DNA of 64,000 bases, taken from positions 1 through 64,000 of the forward strand of contig NZ_JAKCFA010000032.1 in assembly GCF_024198215.1 (NCBI RefSeq). The letters run 5' to 3'. Positions 8,464 to 16,744 of this stretch are shown here, piece after piece. Position 1 is the first letter of the stretch. Every line of letters begins with the position of its first letter. This stretch comes from Myxococcus qinghaiensis. GTDB lineage: Bacteria; Myxococcota; Myxococcia; Myxococcales; Myxococcaceae. The notes below the pieces were generated by a model. It did not search any database. It saw nothing but the letters and a program-made list of their open reading frames with translations, and was not told where the DNA came from. The translations under genes were made by a program, and so were the position numbers.

Positions 8464-9126
8464 ATGAAAACCCTCAAGCAGCTGTCGACCTGGTCGTGGC
8501 TCGTGGCGCTCGGATGGGGCCTCCTCACCCCAGGGGTCGGCCTTGCATCGGAAGCCGAGGCGTCGCCCGGTGCGATGACGTCAAGCCCACAGCCTCTCAG
8601 CGCGGCCCCGCTGGTGGACGCGCCTCGGGGGGAGAGTGCTGGACGGCAGGTGGGGCGCATCGCGGCTGAGTTGGGACTCATGGCCGCGACATCGGTGGCG
8701 GCGGGCTTCCCCGGGATGCTCATCGGCGCAACGAGCTGGCGGGAGGACTCACAGTCCCGCTTCGACTTCCTGAACCTTGATGGAGCAGGGCGTGGGTTTC
8801 TCGTGGGGGCCGCGATAGGTGCTCCGCTGGGCGTCTGGCTGGGTGGGCGGGCCGTACAGGGGCAAGGGACCTTCGGGGGCGTATTGCTGGGAGCTGGAAC
8901 CGGGGGCGGCCTTGGGCTGCTGGCCTCGACGCTGGTTCCACAGAAGCACGCGGATATCGCGCCGTTTCTCTTTCCGGCATTCGCCATGGCCGGCTCACTC
9001 ATCGGCTACGAGGTGTCCCACGCCTCGAACATGGCGCCCCCTGCTCCCGCCGACGAGGTGACCCTCCTGCCGGTGCTGGCCCTCGACACGAAGGGAAGCG
9101 TGCTCGGCCTGTCGGGCCGGTTCTGA
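8464..9126 (+). CDS. Exported Gly/Ala-rich hypothetical protein
   Basis: A 220-residue protein with a signal peptide (MKTLKQLSTWSWLVALGWGL, cleavage near GLASEA). After a Ser/Pro linker come three or four Gly/Ala-rich hydrophobic stretches (LMAATSVAAGFPGMLIG; GRGFLVGAAIGAPLGVWLGG; FGGVLLGAGTGGGLGLLAS; LFPAFAMAGSLIGYEVS). These resemble the glycine-zipper membrane segments of small outer-membrane or envelope proteins. The end (PVLALDTKGSVLGLSGRF) finishes in Phe, as outer-membrane proteins often do. It is followed after 14 bases by another small ORF. The function is unrecognised. Confidence 0.65.
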   Translation: MKTLKQLSTWSWLVALGWGLLTPGVGLASEAEASPGAMTSSPQPLSAAPLVDAPRGESAGRQVGRIAAELGLMAATSVAAGFPGMLIGATSWREDSQSRFDFLNLDGAGRGFLVGAAIGAPLGVWLGGRAVQGQGTFGGVLLGAGTGGGLGLLASTLVPQKHADIAPFLFPAFAMAGSLIGYEVSHASNMAPPAPADEVTLLPVLALDTKGSVLGLSGRF

Positions 9127-9140
9127 CGACCACGACGAGC

Positions 9141-9410
9141 ATGGGAAGGAAAGGGCGCTTCGACATGGATGGGCGCGTGGCGGTACAGCTCTTCGAGCGC
9201 AGCTTGGAAGTGGCGTTGAAGGGGCTCGCCGTCGGTGCTGGAAAGCCGGGCGCGCGCTACCTGGGGGCGGCGGAAGTCCGCTGGCGATTCCTGGGCGGGA
9301 AGCTCTATGCGATGGGGACGGGCGGCACCCTGTTGTTCCCGACAGCGGAAGGGGCATTGCGGCCGGGCGCCTGCGCCTCGATGGGGCTGGGGGTGGACAA
9401 TTCGCGCTAA
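9141..9410 (+). CDS. Small hypothetical protein
   Basis: An 89-residue frame starting 14 bases after the previous stop. Third codon positions are strongly G/C, which supports coding. It has no signal peptide. The centre (ARYLGAAEVRWRFLGGKLYA, then MGTGGTLLFPTAEG) alternates like beta strands. It could be a short cytoplasmic partner of the preceding gene, or the tail of a longer gene that has been lost. The ribosome site is weak. There is no recognisable family. Confidence 0.45.
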   Translation: MGRKGRFDMDGRVAVQLFERSLEVALKGLAVGAGKPGARYLGAAEVRWRFLGGKLYAMGTGGTLLFPTAEGALRPGACASMGLGVDNSR

Positions 9411-9577
9411 CCGGCCCTGCAACGCGGGAGGGTTCGCACCCTGAAAGGGAGGCTCCGAGGCATGTCGGAGTGACGTTGCAAGATTCCTCCGCGCAGTCGG
9501 TTGCCATCCGTTTGTCAGACGGGAATGCCAGCATTCAACCCACTTGCCTTCCTTGGAGAGAGGCAGGGGGGTGAAGA

Positions 9578-10963
9578 ATGCGTGGTGGCCTCTGGATACT
9601 GTGCGCCGTTCTCTTCGTCACGGGATGCTCTGGCGTTGAGCCCTCGACTCGCAGGAGGGGCACCTTCCAGCAGCGTTCCGCACTACTCGGGGAAGAGGGG
9701 CACTCCCGAGGACAGAGGACCGATGCGTTCGATGCGCTGCTTCGTGACGCGGGACTTGGGGACCAAGACGAGCGTCCCGTGGCAGGCAGTTCGCTCACGC
9801 CGACACACTCCGCGCGACTGCTGAAGGCGCTGAGCGTCAAGGACGTGACGCTGGGGCAGTTCCCGGCACGCGTCGCGGTGGGCTTCATGCTGCGCGAGGT
9901 GCTCGACGCGGGCGAAGTGTCGCGCGCCGAGTTGGTGCGGCGAGTCGGGCGCTTCACGCAACTGGCGGTCCTCCGTCCTGACGGTTGCCTCGCGTGGGTG
10001 CGCAGCGGGCAGACCCAGCAGCGCGTGGGCGCCGTGGAGTGGAAGGACGGCGCCTTTCGGGCGGGCGAGTTCGAGTTGGGCGTCTTCTACTCGGGCAAGG
10101 GCGGTGTCTTCCGGCAGTTGAACGCACGGCTGGAGGAGACGGGAGGAGGCGCCTTCGCGGACGTCCACGACGATGCCGACTACCTGAGCCGCACACTGGA
10201 CGGAGCCGAAGAGGCTTTCGTCGGCCTGGCCTTGGCGGTGGGGCAGTTCTTCGCCACGTCCCCATCCGACAACCTCGCAGCGCTCCGACAGATGCCTGCC
10301 GCCGTGGCGGCGCTGCTGGCTTCGTCGCCTGAGTACCTGGAGCGCTTCCAGTACATGACGAGGGGCGAGCAGGTGCAAGCCGTCTCCAAGCTGGTGACGA
10401 ACCTCATCGCCACCTGGGGCACGGCGTCGGCTGCAACTCGCACGCTGACAGGTGCGACGCTCGCTACAGCCGAGGTGCCGGTGCTGTCGCTCTCTGCCCA
10501 AGGCGCGCTCGTAATGGGTCGCGTCGCGGTGCCGGTGGGGCGAGCGGCGGCGGTACTGCGCGGTGGGCCTGGAGCGGCCATAATCCTTCAGCGGGTGGGG
10601 GGAGGGGGCGGTTCGGCCTCGACGCCGTCCACGGGTCCCAGCGGAGGGAAGTCCTATTCGTCGTTCAAGTCCTTCAAACGAGCGATGGGCCCAGCAGGAC
10701 CGGGGAAGGAGTGGCACCACATCGTTGAGCAGACGGACGGCAATGTGGGGAAGTTCGGCCCGAAGGCGATCCACAACACGGAGAACATCGTCGCGCTCGA
10801 TAAGGACCTTCACTCCAAGGTCAGTGCGTTCTATTCCTCCAAGCGATTCGACATCACCAACACGACGAAGACGGTAAGAGAGTGGCTGAGCACTCAGCCC
10901 TTTGATGCTCAGCGGGACTTTGGAATGAGGGCCATCGAGAACGTGAGGAAGGGGAATTGGTGA
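9578..10963 (+). CDS. SitA-like lipoprotein toxin with C-terminal HNH-type nuclease domain
   Basis: A 461-residue lipoprotein (lipobox VTGC, Cys17). Residues about 30-340 form a long alpha-helical delivery or shaft region. A Gly/Ser/Thr linker (about 340-360, VGGGGGSASTPSTGPSGGKS) leads to an ~85-residue toxin tip. The tip has KEWHHIVEQ (His380, His381), IHNTENIVAL (Asn403) and DKDLHSK (His412), the H-N-H spacing of WHH/AHH-type polymorphic-toxin nucleases. Lipoprotein toxins of this layout that pass between kin by outer-membrane exchange are known as SitA in Myxococcus xanthus; assignment here is by architecture. The tip and the following gene are visibly less GC-biased than the N-terminal part, which suggests tip swapping. 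The next gene overlaps its stop and is the predicted immunity protein. Confidence 0.75.
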   Translation: MRGGLWILCAVLFVTGCSGVEPSTRRRGTFQQRSALLGEEGHSRGQRTDAFDALLRDAGLGDQDERPVAGSSLTPTHSARLLKALSVKDVTLGQFPARVAVGFMLREVLDAGEVSRAELVRRVGRFTQLAVLRPDGCLAWVRSGQTQQRVGAVEWKDGAFRAGEFELGVFYSGKGGVFRQLNARLEETGGGAFADVHDDADYLSRTLDGAEEAFVGLALAVGQFFATSPSDNLAALRQMPAAVAALLASSPEYLERFQYMTRGEQVQAVSKLVTNLIATWGTASAATRTLTGATLATAEVPVLSLSAQGALVMGRVAVPVGRAAAVLRGGPGAAIILQRVGGGGGSASTPSTGPSGGKSYSSFKSFKRAMGPAGPGKEWHHIVEQTDGNVGKFGPKAIHNTENIVALDKDLHSKVSAFYSSKRFDITNTTKTVREWLSTQPFDAQRDFGMRAIENVRKGNW

Positions 10964-11316
10964 TGAACCTTGACGAGCTTGTGGAGCAGTTCGCCCAGAG
11001 CATCGCCGCTCAGACCGATTGCATCCTTCGAGGAGACGCGAAGACCGGCAACAAGCATGCGGACAAGGCTCTTGCGGCCTTCTCGAAGCTGCGAAAGCAC
11101 GGGGATGTAGGTCGCGATGCACTAGCCGCCCTGTTCTCGGCCCCTCGGATGGATGTCCGCGTAACTGCTGCGGCCTTCCTACTGAGGTACAGGACGGAGG
11201 AGGCGAGAGCGGTACTTGAGGACGCTGCCAAGGGAGAGGGCATGGCAGCCATGGGGGCCCAGCAGACCCTTAAGAACTGGGAGAATGGTGTCTGGGCCCT
11301 CGACCTGCCCGAGTAG
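10963..11316 (+). CDS. DUF2019-type immunity protein for the upstream toxin
   Basis: A 117-residue cytosolic protein. ATG 10963 shares a base with the toxin stop (TGATG), and GAGGAAGGGGA provides a ribosome site; GTG 10960 is an alternative start. The sequence is all helical, beginning LDELVEQFAQSIAAQTDCI and ending LKNWENGVWALDLPE, with HEAT-like repeats typical of DUF2019 proteins. These commonly follow HH-type nuclease toxins in myxobacteria. Translational coupling with the toxin supports an immunity role: binding the nuclease tip and protecting siblings. Codon use is lower in G/C than the surroundings, like the toxin tip, so the pair was probably acquired together. Confidence 0.75.
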   Translation: MNLDELVEQFAQSIAAQTDCILRGDAKTGNKHADKALAAFSKLRKHGDVGRDALAALFSAPRMDVRVTAAAFLLRYRTEEARAVLEDAAKGEGMAAMGAQQTLKNWENGVWALDLPE

Positions 11317-11339
11317 GGCGGTTGCCCCTATAGCCCTAC
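11313..11339 (+). terminator. Possible terminator hairpin after toxin-immunity pair
   Basis: A perfect 7-bp stem, GTAGGGC (11313-11319) with GCCCTAC (11333-11339), encloses a 13-base loop and begins inside the immunity stop codon. No T-run follows, so it is weaker than the hairpins at 1599 and 41495. It may instead be an mRNA-stabilising structure. Confidence 0.35.
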
Positions 11340-11540
11340 ACTCGGGAGCAATTCTCAGCGAGGCCCTTCGGGGGCACCTAACTCCCCCCGTCCGCCATGT
11401 TGCACGTATGTCGCGCGAGCCTGCGGAATGGACTGGAACAGGGCGGGAGGAGACGGGACGCGGAGGGATACCGAAGTTGAGTCGCTCCGGACGGTTACGA
11501 GGTTGGGGCGCGACTCTGCTGGGTTTTCGCACCGTCCATA

Positions 11541-11564
11541 CAGGGTTCGATTCCCGCGGCCTCA
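11541..11564 (+). other. tRNA/tmRNA 3'-end-like fragment (possible old attachment site)
   Basis: The 13 bases GGGTTCGATTCCC (11543-11555) match a T-arm with TTCGATT loop, and GCGGCCTCA follows where a tRNA or tmRNA acceptor strand would lie. No CCA, 5' acceptor partner or anticodon arm can be folded upstream, so it is not a working RNA gene. Integrases that use tRNA or tmRNA 3' ends leave such fragments. Its position just after the toxin-immunity pair suggests a past integration boundary. The span 11317-11596 holds nothing else I can support. Confidence 0.3.
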
Positions 11565-11596
11565 TAGGCACGCGAAACCTCGCCCAACGCCCGCAA

Positions 11597-12106
11597 TCAG
11601 TTCATCCACTCCGTCGAAACCATCACCTCCGCCCGACGGTTCTTCTCCAGCTCCGTCGTCGACAGGGGCCGTTCCTCGCCATACGACAGCGTCGACAGCC
11701 GCGCCGGTTCCACACCCAGTCGCCGCAGGTAATCCCGCACCACGGAAGCACGGCGCTGGCCCAGGGCCAGGTTGTACTCCGTCGTCCCCAATTCACAGGT
11801 GTGCCCGGTGATGTTGACGCGGGCCTGTGGCCTCTTGCGCAGCGCGTCCGCGAGCTGCGTCAACGTGTCCCGGAACTCCGGGCGCAGCGTCGTCGAGTCG
11901 AGCTCGAAATAGACAGGCTCCAACGCCAGGGGGAGCAGGTCCTTGTCTGGGTTCTCGGTCATGGAGGAGGGGCGCTCCGGCTCCGGCCTCACTGCCACCG
12001 GAGCATGGGGTGTTTGCGTATCCGTGGACGCGGTGGGGGTGGGCTGCCGCGCGGCACAACCCGCGAGTCCAACGACGACGAGAAGAGAGAAGAGGAGAGG
12101 GCGCAT
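11597..12106 (-). CDS. OmpA-family (Pal-like) peptidoglycan-binding lipoprotein
   Basis: A 169-residue protein. ATG 12106 is preceded by GAGGA and opens with a lipoprotein signal (lipobox VGLAGC, Cys18). After a Pro/Thr linker the OmpA-C domain spans about residues 62-168: VYFELDSTTLRPEFRDTL, then NITGHTCELGTTEYNLALGQ and RRASVVRDYL, ending NRRAEVMV. These carry the conserved D, the T-x-E-x-N-x-x-L-x-x-x-R pattern and the terminal NRR arginines that bind meso-diaminopimelate in Pal/OmpA domains. It therefore links outer membrane to peptidoglycan. It is not next to tol genes, so it is probably one of several Pal-like paralogs rather than the Tol partner. It follows the two-component genes on the same strand after a 99-base gap. 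Confidence 0.85.
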   Translation of the reverse strand: MRPLLFSLLVVVGLAGCAARQPTPTASTDTQTPHAPVAVRPEPERPSSMTENPDKDLLPLALEPVYFELDSTTLRPEFRDTLTQLADALRKRPQARVNITGHTCELGTTEYNLALGQRRASVVRDYLRRLGVEPARLSTLSYGEERPLSTTELEKNRRAEVMVSTEWMN

Positions 12107-12205
12107 GCGCTCCTCACAGAGCACGTGCCATGCCGGGAGCCCGTTCCGTCGAGAGCCCCGCGAGTCCTCTCCGCGCGGCCTTGCAGAACGCCCAGGCACC
12201 TCTGG

Positions 12206-13567
12206 CTATTTGCCTTCCGAACGCTCCCGACGGTGGATGGTGGAGACGTCAATCCCGAGCAGCTCCGCCGCTCGCGTCTTGTTTCCGCCGCACCGCGCGA
12301 CGGCCCATGCGATGTACTCGCTTTCCAGCCGGCGCAGGGGAATCACTTCCCGCTGGGCCTCCAGCAACGGGTGCTGCTCCGCGCCACCCTCGCTGACGTG
12401 TGGGCGCAGCTGCTCCAGGTCCACTGTGTCCCGGGTCCCCAGCACCACCAGCCGCTCCACCAGGTTCTCCAGCTCGCGCACATTCCCCGGCCACCGCTGC
12501 GCACACAGCGCCGACACCGCCTCCTGCGCGAAGCGCTGCACCGGTGACCTCGGATTCCGAGCCCGCGCCTGCTGGAGGAAGTGCTCCGCCAACGCCGGAA
12601 TGTCCTCGGGCCGCTCCCTCAACGGCGGCGCCTGCAACGTCACGACATTCAACCGGTAGAACAAGTCCGCCCGGAAGCGGCCCTCCTTCACCCGGGCCTC
12701 CAAATCCTGGTGCGTCGCGGCCACCACCCGCACGTCCACCGTCCGCGAGCCGTCCGCCCCCACCGCCCGCACCTCGCCATCCGCCAGCACTCGCAACAAC
12801 CGAGCCTGCAGCTCCGGCGCCATGTCCCCGATTTCATCCAGGAACAGCGTGCCCCCATCCGCCTCCACGAAGAGGCCACGCCGGGCGCTCGTCGCCCCGG
12901 AGAAGGCCCCCTTCACGTGGCCAAACAGCTCGCTCTCCAGCAGCGAGTGGGGCAGGGCGGTGCAGTTGACCGCCACGAATGGCCCCGCGCGCCGCGTCCC
13001 CTCGAAGTGCAGGGCCCGGGCAATCAGCTCCTTGCCACTGCCGCTCTCTCCTCGTACCAGCACCGGCGCGCTGGACCAGGCCACGCGCTCCACCAACGCA
13101 TACAGCGCTCGCATCGCCGCGCTGCGCCCCACCATCGCCCCCAGCCGGCCCCGGTCCTCCGCCTGCGCCTTCAGCGTGCGGTGCTCGGAGCGCACCCGCC
13201 GCTCCTCCAGCGCGCGGCCCACGTACAGCCGCACTTCGTCCAGCCGGAAGGGCTTGGCGAAGTAGTGCCACGCCCCACGCTTCATCGCCTCCACGGCGTT
13301 CTCCACGCCGCCGAACGCAGTCATCATCAGCACCGGCAGGTCCGGGTCCAGCTTGCGCGCCGTCTCCAGCACGTCGAAGCCATCCACGTCCTGCATCCGC
13401 AAGTCGCAGATGACGGCGTCGTACACCCCGCCCCGGAGCTGCGCGATGGCATCCGCGCCTCCCGAGGCCACATCCACCGCGTAGCCCGCATCCGACAAGG
13501 GCTCGCGCAGCATCTGTCCCATCTCGACGTGGTCATCGACGACGAGAACCCGGGCTCTAACCGACAT
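12206..13567 (-). CDS. NtrC-family sigma54-dependent response regulator
   Basis: A 453-residue response regulator. The receiver domain (1-120) has phospho-acceptor Asp55 (VICDLRM), Thr83 and Lys105 (AKPF). The AAA+ central domain (about 145-380) has Walker A GESGSGKE (173-180) and Walker B GGTLFLDEIGDM. The Fis-type helix-turn-helix at the end is GNKTRAAELLGIDVSTIHR. It should bind enhancers and drive transcription by sigma54 polymerase. The sigma54-contact loop reads GAFSGA (220-225) rather than the consensus GAFTGA. Its start overlaps the end of the upstream histidine kinase by 11 bases, so the two form a coupled cognate pair. The target genes are not evident. Confidence 0.95.
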   Translation of the reverse strand: MSVRARVLVVDDHVEMGQMLREPLSDAGYAVDVASGGADAIAQLRGGVYDAVICDLRMQDVDGFDVLETARKLDPDLPVLMMTAFGGVENAVEAMKRGAWHYFAKPFRLDEVRLYVGRALEERRVRSEHRTLKAQAEDRGRLGAMVGRSAAMRALYALVERVAWSSAPVLVRGESGSGKELIARALHFEGTRRAGPFVAVNCTALPHSLLESELFGHVKGAFSGATSARRGLFVEADGGTLFLDEIGDMAPELQARLLRVLADGEVRAVGADGSRTVDVRVVAATHQDLEARVKEGRFRADLFYRLNVVTLQAPPLRERPEDIPALAEHFLQQARARNPRSPVQRFAQEAVSALCAQRWPGNVRELENLVERLVVLGTRDTVDLEQLRPHVSEGGAEQHPLLEAQREVIPLRRLESEYIAWAVARCGGNKTRAAELLGIDVSTIHRRERSEGK

Positions 13568-15716
13568 GTTGCTCCTCTCGCGCGGGGGCCGCGGCGGGCC
13601 ATTGCAGCATCACACGCGTGCCCTGTCCGGGCGCGCTGTCCAGCTCGATGCGCCCGCCATGGTTCCGCACGATGTGCGCCACCATGGTCAGTCCCAGGCC
13701 CGTGCCCAGTCCGCGCTTCTTGGTGGTGAAGAATGGGTCGAACACTTGATGCAGATGTCTCGCGGCGATGCCGCACCCGTCGTCCTCGACGGTGATGCGC
13801 ACCCGACCCCAGGCCCCCGAGGCATCCGCCTCGCCCGGCGTCGCCGTCAGCCGCACCTGTCCCCCCGGCTCACACGCATCACACGCGTTGAGCAGCAGGT
13901 TGACGAGCACCTGCTGGAGCTGGTCCGCGTCCGCCGCCAGCGCCGGCAACGGCTGTGACACGTCCAGGTGAAGGTCCACGCGCCGCCGCTCCACCTCGAC
14001 GCGCAAGAGCTCCTGCACGCTCTTCACGACGGACGGCAGCGTCACCGCTCGCGACTCGGCGGGCTGCAGCCGCGAGAAGTCCAGCAACTGGCGGATGGTG
14101 CGGCTCACGCGGTCTATCTGCTCGACGATGGTCCCCAGCCCCGCGGACTGCGGATGCTCGGGGCCCAGCTTGTCCTGCACGTACTCGGCCCGGCCCCGGA
14201 TGACTCCCAGCGGCGTGCCAATCTCATGCGCGATTCCCGCCGCCAGCACGCCCACCGTCGCCAGCTTCTCCGCGCGCAGCAGCTGTCCCTCCAGCGCGCG
14301 CAGGTTGCTCAGGTCCTCCAGCACCAGCAGCGTGCGCACGTCGGGCTGGAGAGGCTCCAGCGGCACCGCGTGGACGTTGTACTGCCCTTCCTCCGCGAAG
14401 AGCCGCAGCGGCTCGCCGTGCAGGCTGCGCACCCGGTTGTCTCCGCCCGCCGCGTTCACCAGCTCCTCCAGCCGCTGGATGACAGGCGCATGCGCCTGCG
14501 GAAACGCTGTCGCCAGCGTCGAGCCCACCACGTCCGGCGGCATCTTCGTGCTCAGCGCGCGATTCGCGGAGGTGATGCGGCCCGACGTCGACAGGGCCAG
14601 CACCCCCGTGGGGATGTGGTCGAGAATCTTCTGCGTCTTGTCATGCAGGTGGGCCAGGCGGCTCGCGTGGCGCAAGCTCTCCTGGAGCGCCACGGCGCGA
14701 CTGCGCGCCAGCACCACGTACACGCCGAACGCGATGAGGAAGGACGAGAAGAGGAGGGCCGCGAACGACAGCCGCAGCACCAGGCTCCGCTCGTGCGAGC
14801 GCAGCCCGCGCGTGGAGGACAGCGTGGCGAGCGGCCACAGCGCGCCGTTCTTGATGCGCACCGGCACGAAGCTGGCCACCACCTCCGCGTCTCCCAGCCC
14901 CAGCTTCACCGCCTCCATCCGCTCAATCACCAGCGAGCCCGCTTCTCCGTCGAGCATCCGCCGTGACAGCGCCGCGAGCCCCGGAGTGGCGCTCGCATCC
15001 GTGCCGAGCCGCTGGTAGCGGGCCGCCAGCGTCGGGGCGCTCAACGCAGTGGGTGAGCCATGCGCGCCGAGCAGCAAGAGGTGCGTGTCGCTCTCCGCGG
15101 TGAGCAGCTTCAGCGGCGCGAACAAGGGCTCGGCGTCCACCAGTACGACTACGGCCCCGCCGCCGTCGGGCGCATCCTCCGGCAGCGCGGTGGCGAAGGC
15201 CCTCAGCCACCCTGTCGCATCTCCCGACAGGGGCGGCGAGGACGCGATGTGTCCCGAGGCTCCCTCCAGCACGCTCCTCGCGGTGCGGGCCAGCTCCTCC
15301 CCTGGATACTGCTTCGCGAGCGACGCGCCGGTGCGCTTGTCCAGGAGCCGCAGGCGCTCCTTCCCATCCGGCCCGAAGACGACGATGGCCTTGTACTGCC
15401 CCACGGCCTCGAGCAGCGCGCGCAGCTCACGCCGGTGCTCCTCGGCCGTGCCCGGCTGCGACAACAGCTCACCTGTGAAGCGCAGGTCCTCGCCCACGTC
15501 CTCCAGGGCCTCGGACACACCTCGGGCGGCCTCCTGGAGCTGGGCCTGTCGCTCGCGGGCGAACTGGTCCACCAGCGCCTGCCTGTCCCGCTGGATGAAA
15601 TACACGGCGCCACCGATGACGCCGGTGAGCGCCGTGCACAGCAGCAACACGGGCAGGAGGGAGGAGCGCATGAGGGCAGATACCAACATCCCGGCGCGAG
15701 GAGGGGAGGGAAGCAC
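13557..15716 (-). CDS. Membrane sensor histidine kinase, partner of the sigma54 activator
   Basis: A 719-residue sensor. TM1 is near residues 18-38 (LLPVLLLCTALTGVIGGAVYF). A periplasmic sensing region (about 45-310) is followed by TM2 (about 318-338), a PAS-like domain (about 360-480), HisKA with phospho-His in AAGIAHEIGTPLGVIRG, and an HATPase with N-box NLLLNACDA, G1 DDGCGIA and G2 GTGLGL. All catalytic boxes are intact. The family resembles NtrB/ZraS-type kinases. It overlaps the response regulator by 11 bases. The GTG at 15716 has a GAGG at good spacing; ATG 15689 or 15671 would give a shorter N-terminus nearer TM1 and are also plausible. The sensed signal is unknown. Confidence 0.9.
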   Translation of the reverse strand: MLPSPPRAGMLVSALMRSSLLPVLLLCTALTGVIGGAVYFIQRDRQALVDQFARERQAQLQEAARGVSEALEDVGEDLRFTGELLSQPGTAEEHRRELRALLEAVGQYKAIVVFGPDGKERLRLLDKRTGASLAKQYPGEELARTARSVLEGASGHIASSPPLSGDATGWLRAFATALPEDAPDGGGAVVVLVDAEPLFAPLKLLTAESDTHLLLLGAHGSPTALSAPTLAARYQRLGTDASATPGLAALSRRMLDGEAGSLVIERMEAVKLGLGDAEVVASFVPVRIKNGALWPLATLSSTRGLRSHERSLVLRLSFAALLFSSFLIAFGVYVVLARSRAVALQESLRHASRLAHLHDKTQKILDHIPTGVLALSTSGRITSANRALSTKMPPDVVGSTLATAFPQAHAPVIQRLEELVNAAGGDNRVRSLHGEPLRLFAEEGQYNVHAVPLEPLQPDVRTLLVLEDLSNLRALEGQLLRAEKLATVGVLAAGIAHEIGTPLGVIRGRAEYVQDKLGPEHPQSAGLGTIVEQIDRVSRTIRQLLDFSRLQPAESRAVTLPSVVKSVQELLRVEVERRRVDLHLDVSQPLPALAADADQLQQVLVNLLLNACDACEPGGQVRLTATPGEADASGAWGRVRITVEDDGCGIAARHLHQVFDPFFTTKKRGLGTGLGLTMVAHIVRNHGGRIELDSAPGQGTRVMLQWPAAAPAREEQHVG

Positions 15717-15757
15717 TTCCCGCGCCTCGGGGGCCCGCCTGGGGGGCTGACGGGGCC

Positions 15758-16558
15758 TCAGGGCCTCGATGCCTGCTGGTTGAGCTTCTGGGACACCTCG
15801 CGGACCTTGCCCTGGATGTGGCGCAGGTTCGAAGGCCCCATCCGCAAGAGGTGCTTCTGCGCGGGCGTGAGTGCCTCCAGCGCCGGGTCCGCGTAGACAT
15901 ACAGCGCGCCCTTCGCCACCACCTCCACGTCACCGTCGATCACCGGCACCGCCAGCACCTGCTCGAAGGCGCGCCGCAGCGTCGCCTCGAAGGAGCTGCC
16001 CGGCGGGGCGCTCTCCTGATGGAGCCGCTCGGCCAGCCGGTGCACCTCGCGGTACGTGTCCACCAGCAGCGTGGAGTCGAGGCTGCCCACCACCCGGCCC
16101 AGGGTGTCGTATCGGGTGTACCCCTTCTTCGCGACGAGCGTACGGCCCTCGCGGGTGCTGCTCACCTGGAAGTCTCCGGACGGCGCCAGGAAGGCGACCA
16201 CGGCCCGAGGGCTGTCGCCGTTGGCCATGTTGGAGACGACGGCGACGAAGCGGCGCAGGAGGTCCGCCTCCCGCAGCCAGGCGCCGAACTGCGACAGCGA
16301 CGAGGCCCCGGCGAGCCGCGAGCGCAACAGCGCGTCCACCTCCGCCGCGGGCGGCAGGGGCGCGTCCGGTGCCCGGTCCACCACCGAGGGCGCCACCGGC
16401 ACCTGGGCGATGGCCGTGGGTGCGTCCGGCGCTCCATGGAGCAGGCCGTGCCAGACGCCGGCTCCCGCCAGCACCGCCGCCACCAGAATCACCAGCCCCC
16501 AACCCCAGAGCGCGCCCCGTTCGAGCTTCACCATCGCACCGCCGCTGTCGTTGTCCAT
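15758..16558 (-). CDS. DUF3014-family membrane-anchored protein
   Basis: A 266-residue protein with one N-terminal membrane helix (about residues 17-38, WGWGLVILVAAVLAGAGVWH), then a Pro/Ala linker and a globular domain. Sequence blocks such as WLREADLLRRFVAVVSNMANGD, GYTRYDTLGRVVGSLD and the VYADPALEALTPAQKHLLRMGP end match what I recall of DUF3014 proteins, a family of unknown function in Gram-negative bacteria. The topology (short cytosolic tail, C-terminal domain in the periplasm) is inferred from charge. It lies 41 bases upstream of the kinase gene on the same strand, so it may share transcription with the two-component pair. Confidence 0.75.
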   Translation of the reverse strand: MDNDSGGAMVKLERGALWGWGLVILVAAVLAGAGVWHGLLHGAPDAPTAIAQVPVAPSVVDRAPDAPLPPAAEVDALLRSRLAGASSLSQFGAWLREADLLRRFVAVVSNMANGDSPRAVVAFLAPSGDFQVSSTREGRTLVAKKGYTRYDTLGRVVGSLDSTLLVDTYREVHRLAERLHQESAPPGSSFEATLRRAFEQVLAVPVIDGDVEVVAKGALYVYADPALEALTPAQKHLLRMGPSNLRHIQGKVREVSQKLNQQASRP

Positions 16559-16744
16559 GTGTCCTCCGCGTCCGGACCCAGGGATTGCAGCGGCGATGCC
16601 AGCGACAGGGAGCAGGGTGGGCCGCGAGGCTTCACTCGGGAGCGCGTGCCCCCGGAGCCGTCAGCGTGCCCGCTCGCAAGCTTCGCGAGCATGGCGTTCC
16701 GCGCGCCACCCTGGCGGATTGCGCCGGGGGCGCGCGGGACTCAC

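Noticed and set aside
11330..11575. Complete tmRNA or tRNA gene
   Set aside because: A T-arm-like segment is present but no 5' acceptor strand, anticodon arm or tag frame can be found within the expected distance.
11216..12547. Plus-strand 443-codon frame covering the intergenic region and antisense to the OmpA and regulator genes
   Set aside because: It crosses the tRNA-like fragment and reads the opposite strand of real genes; no domain is visible.
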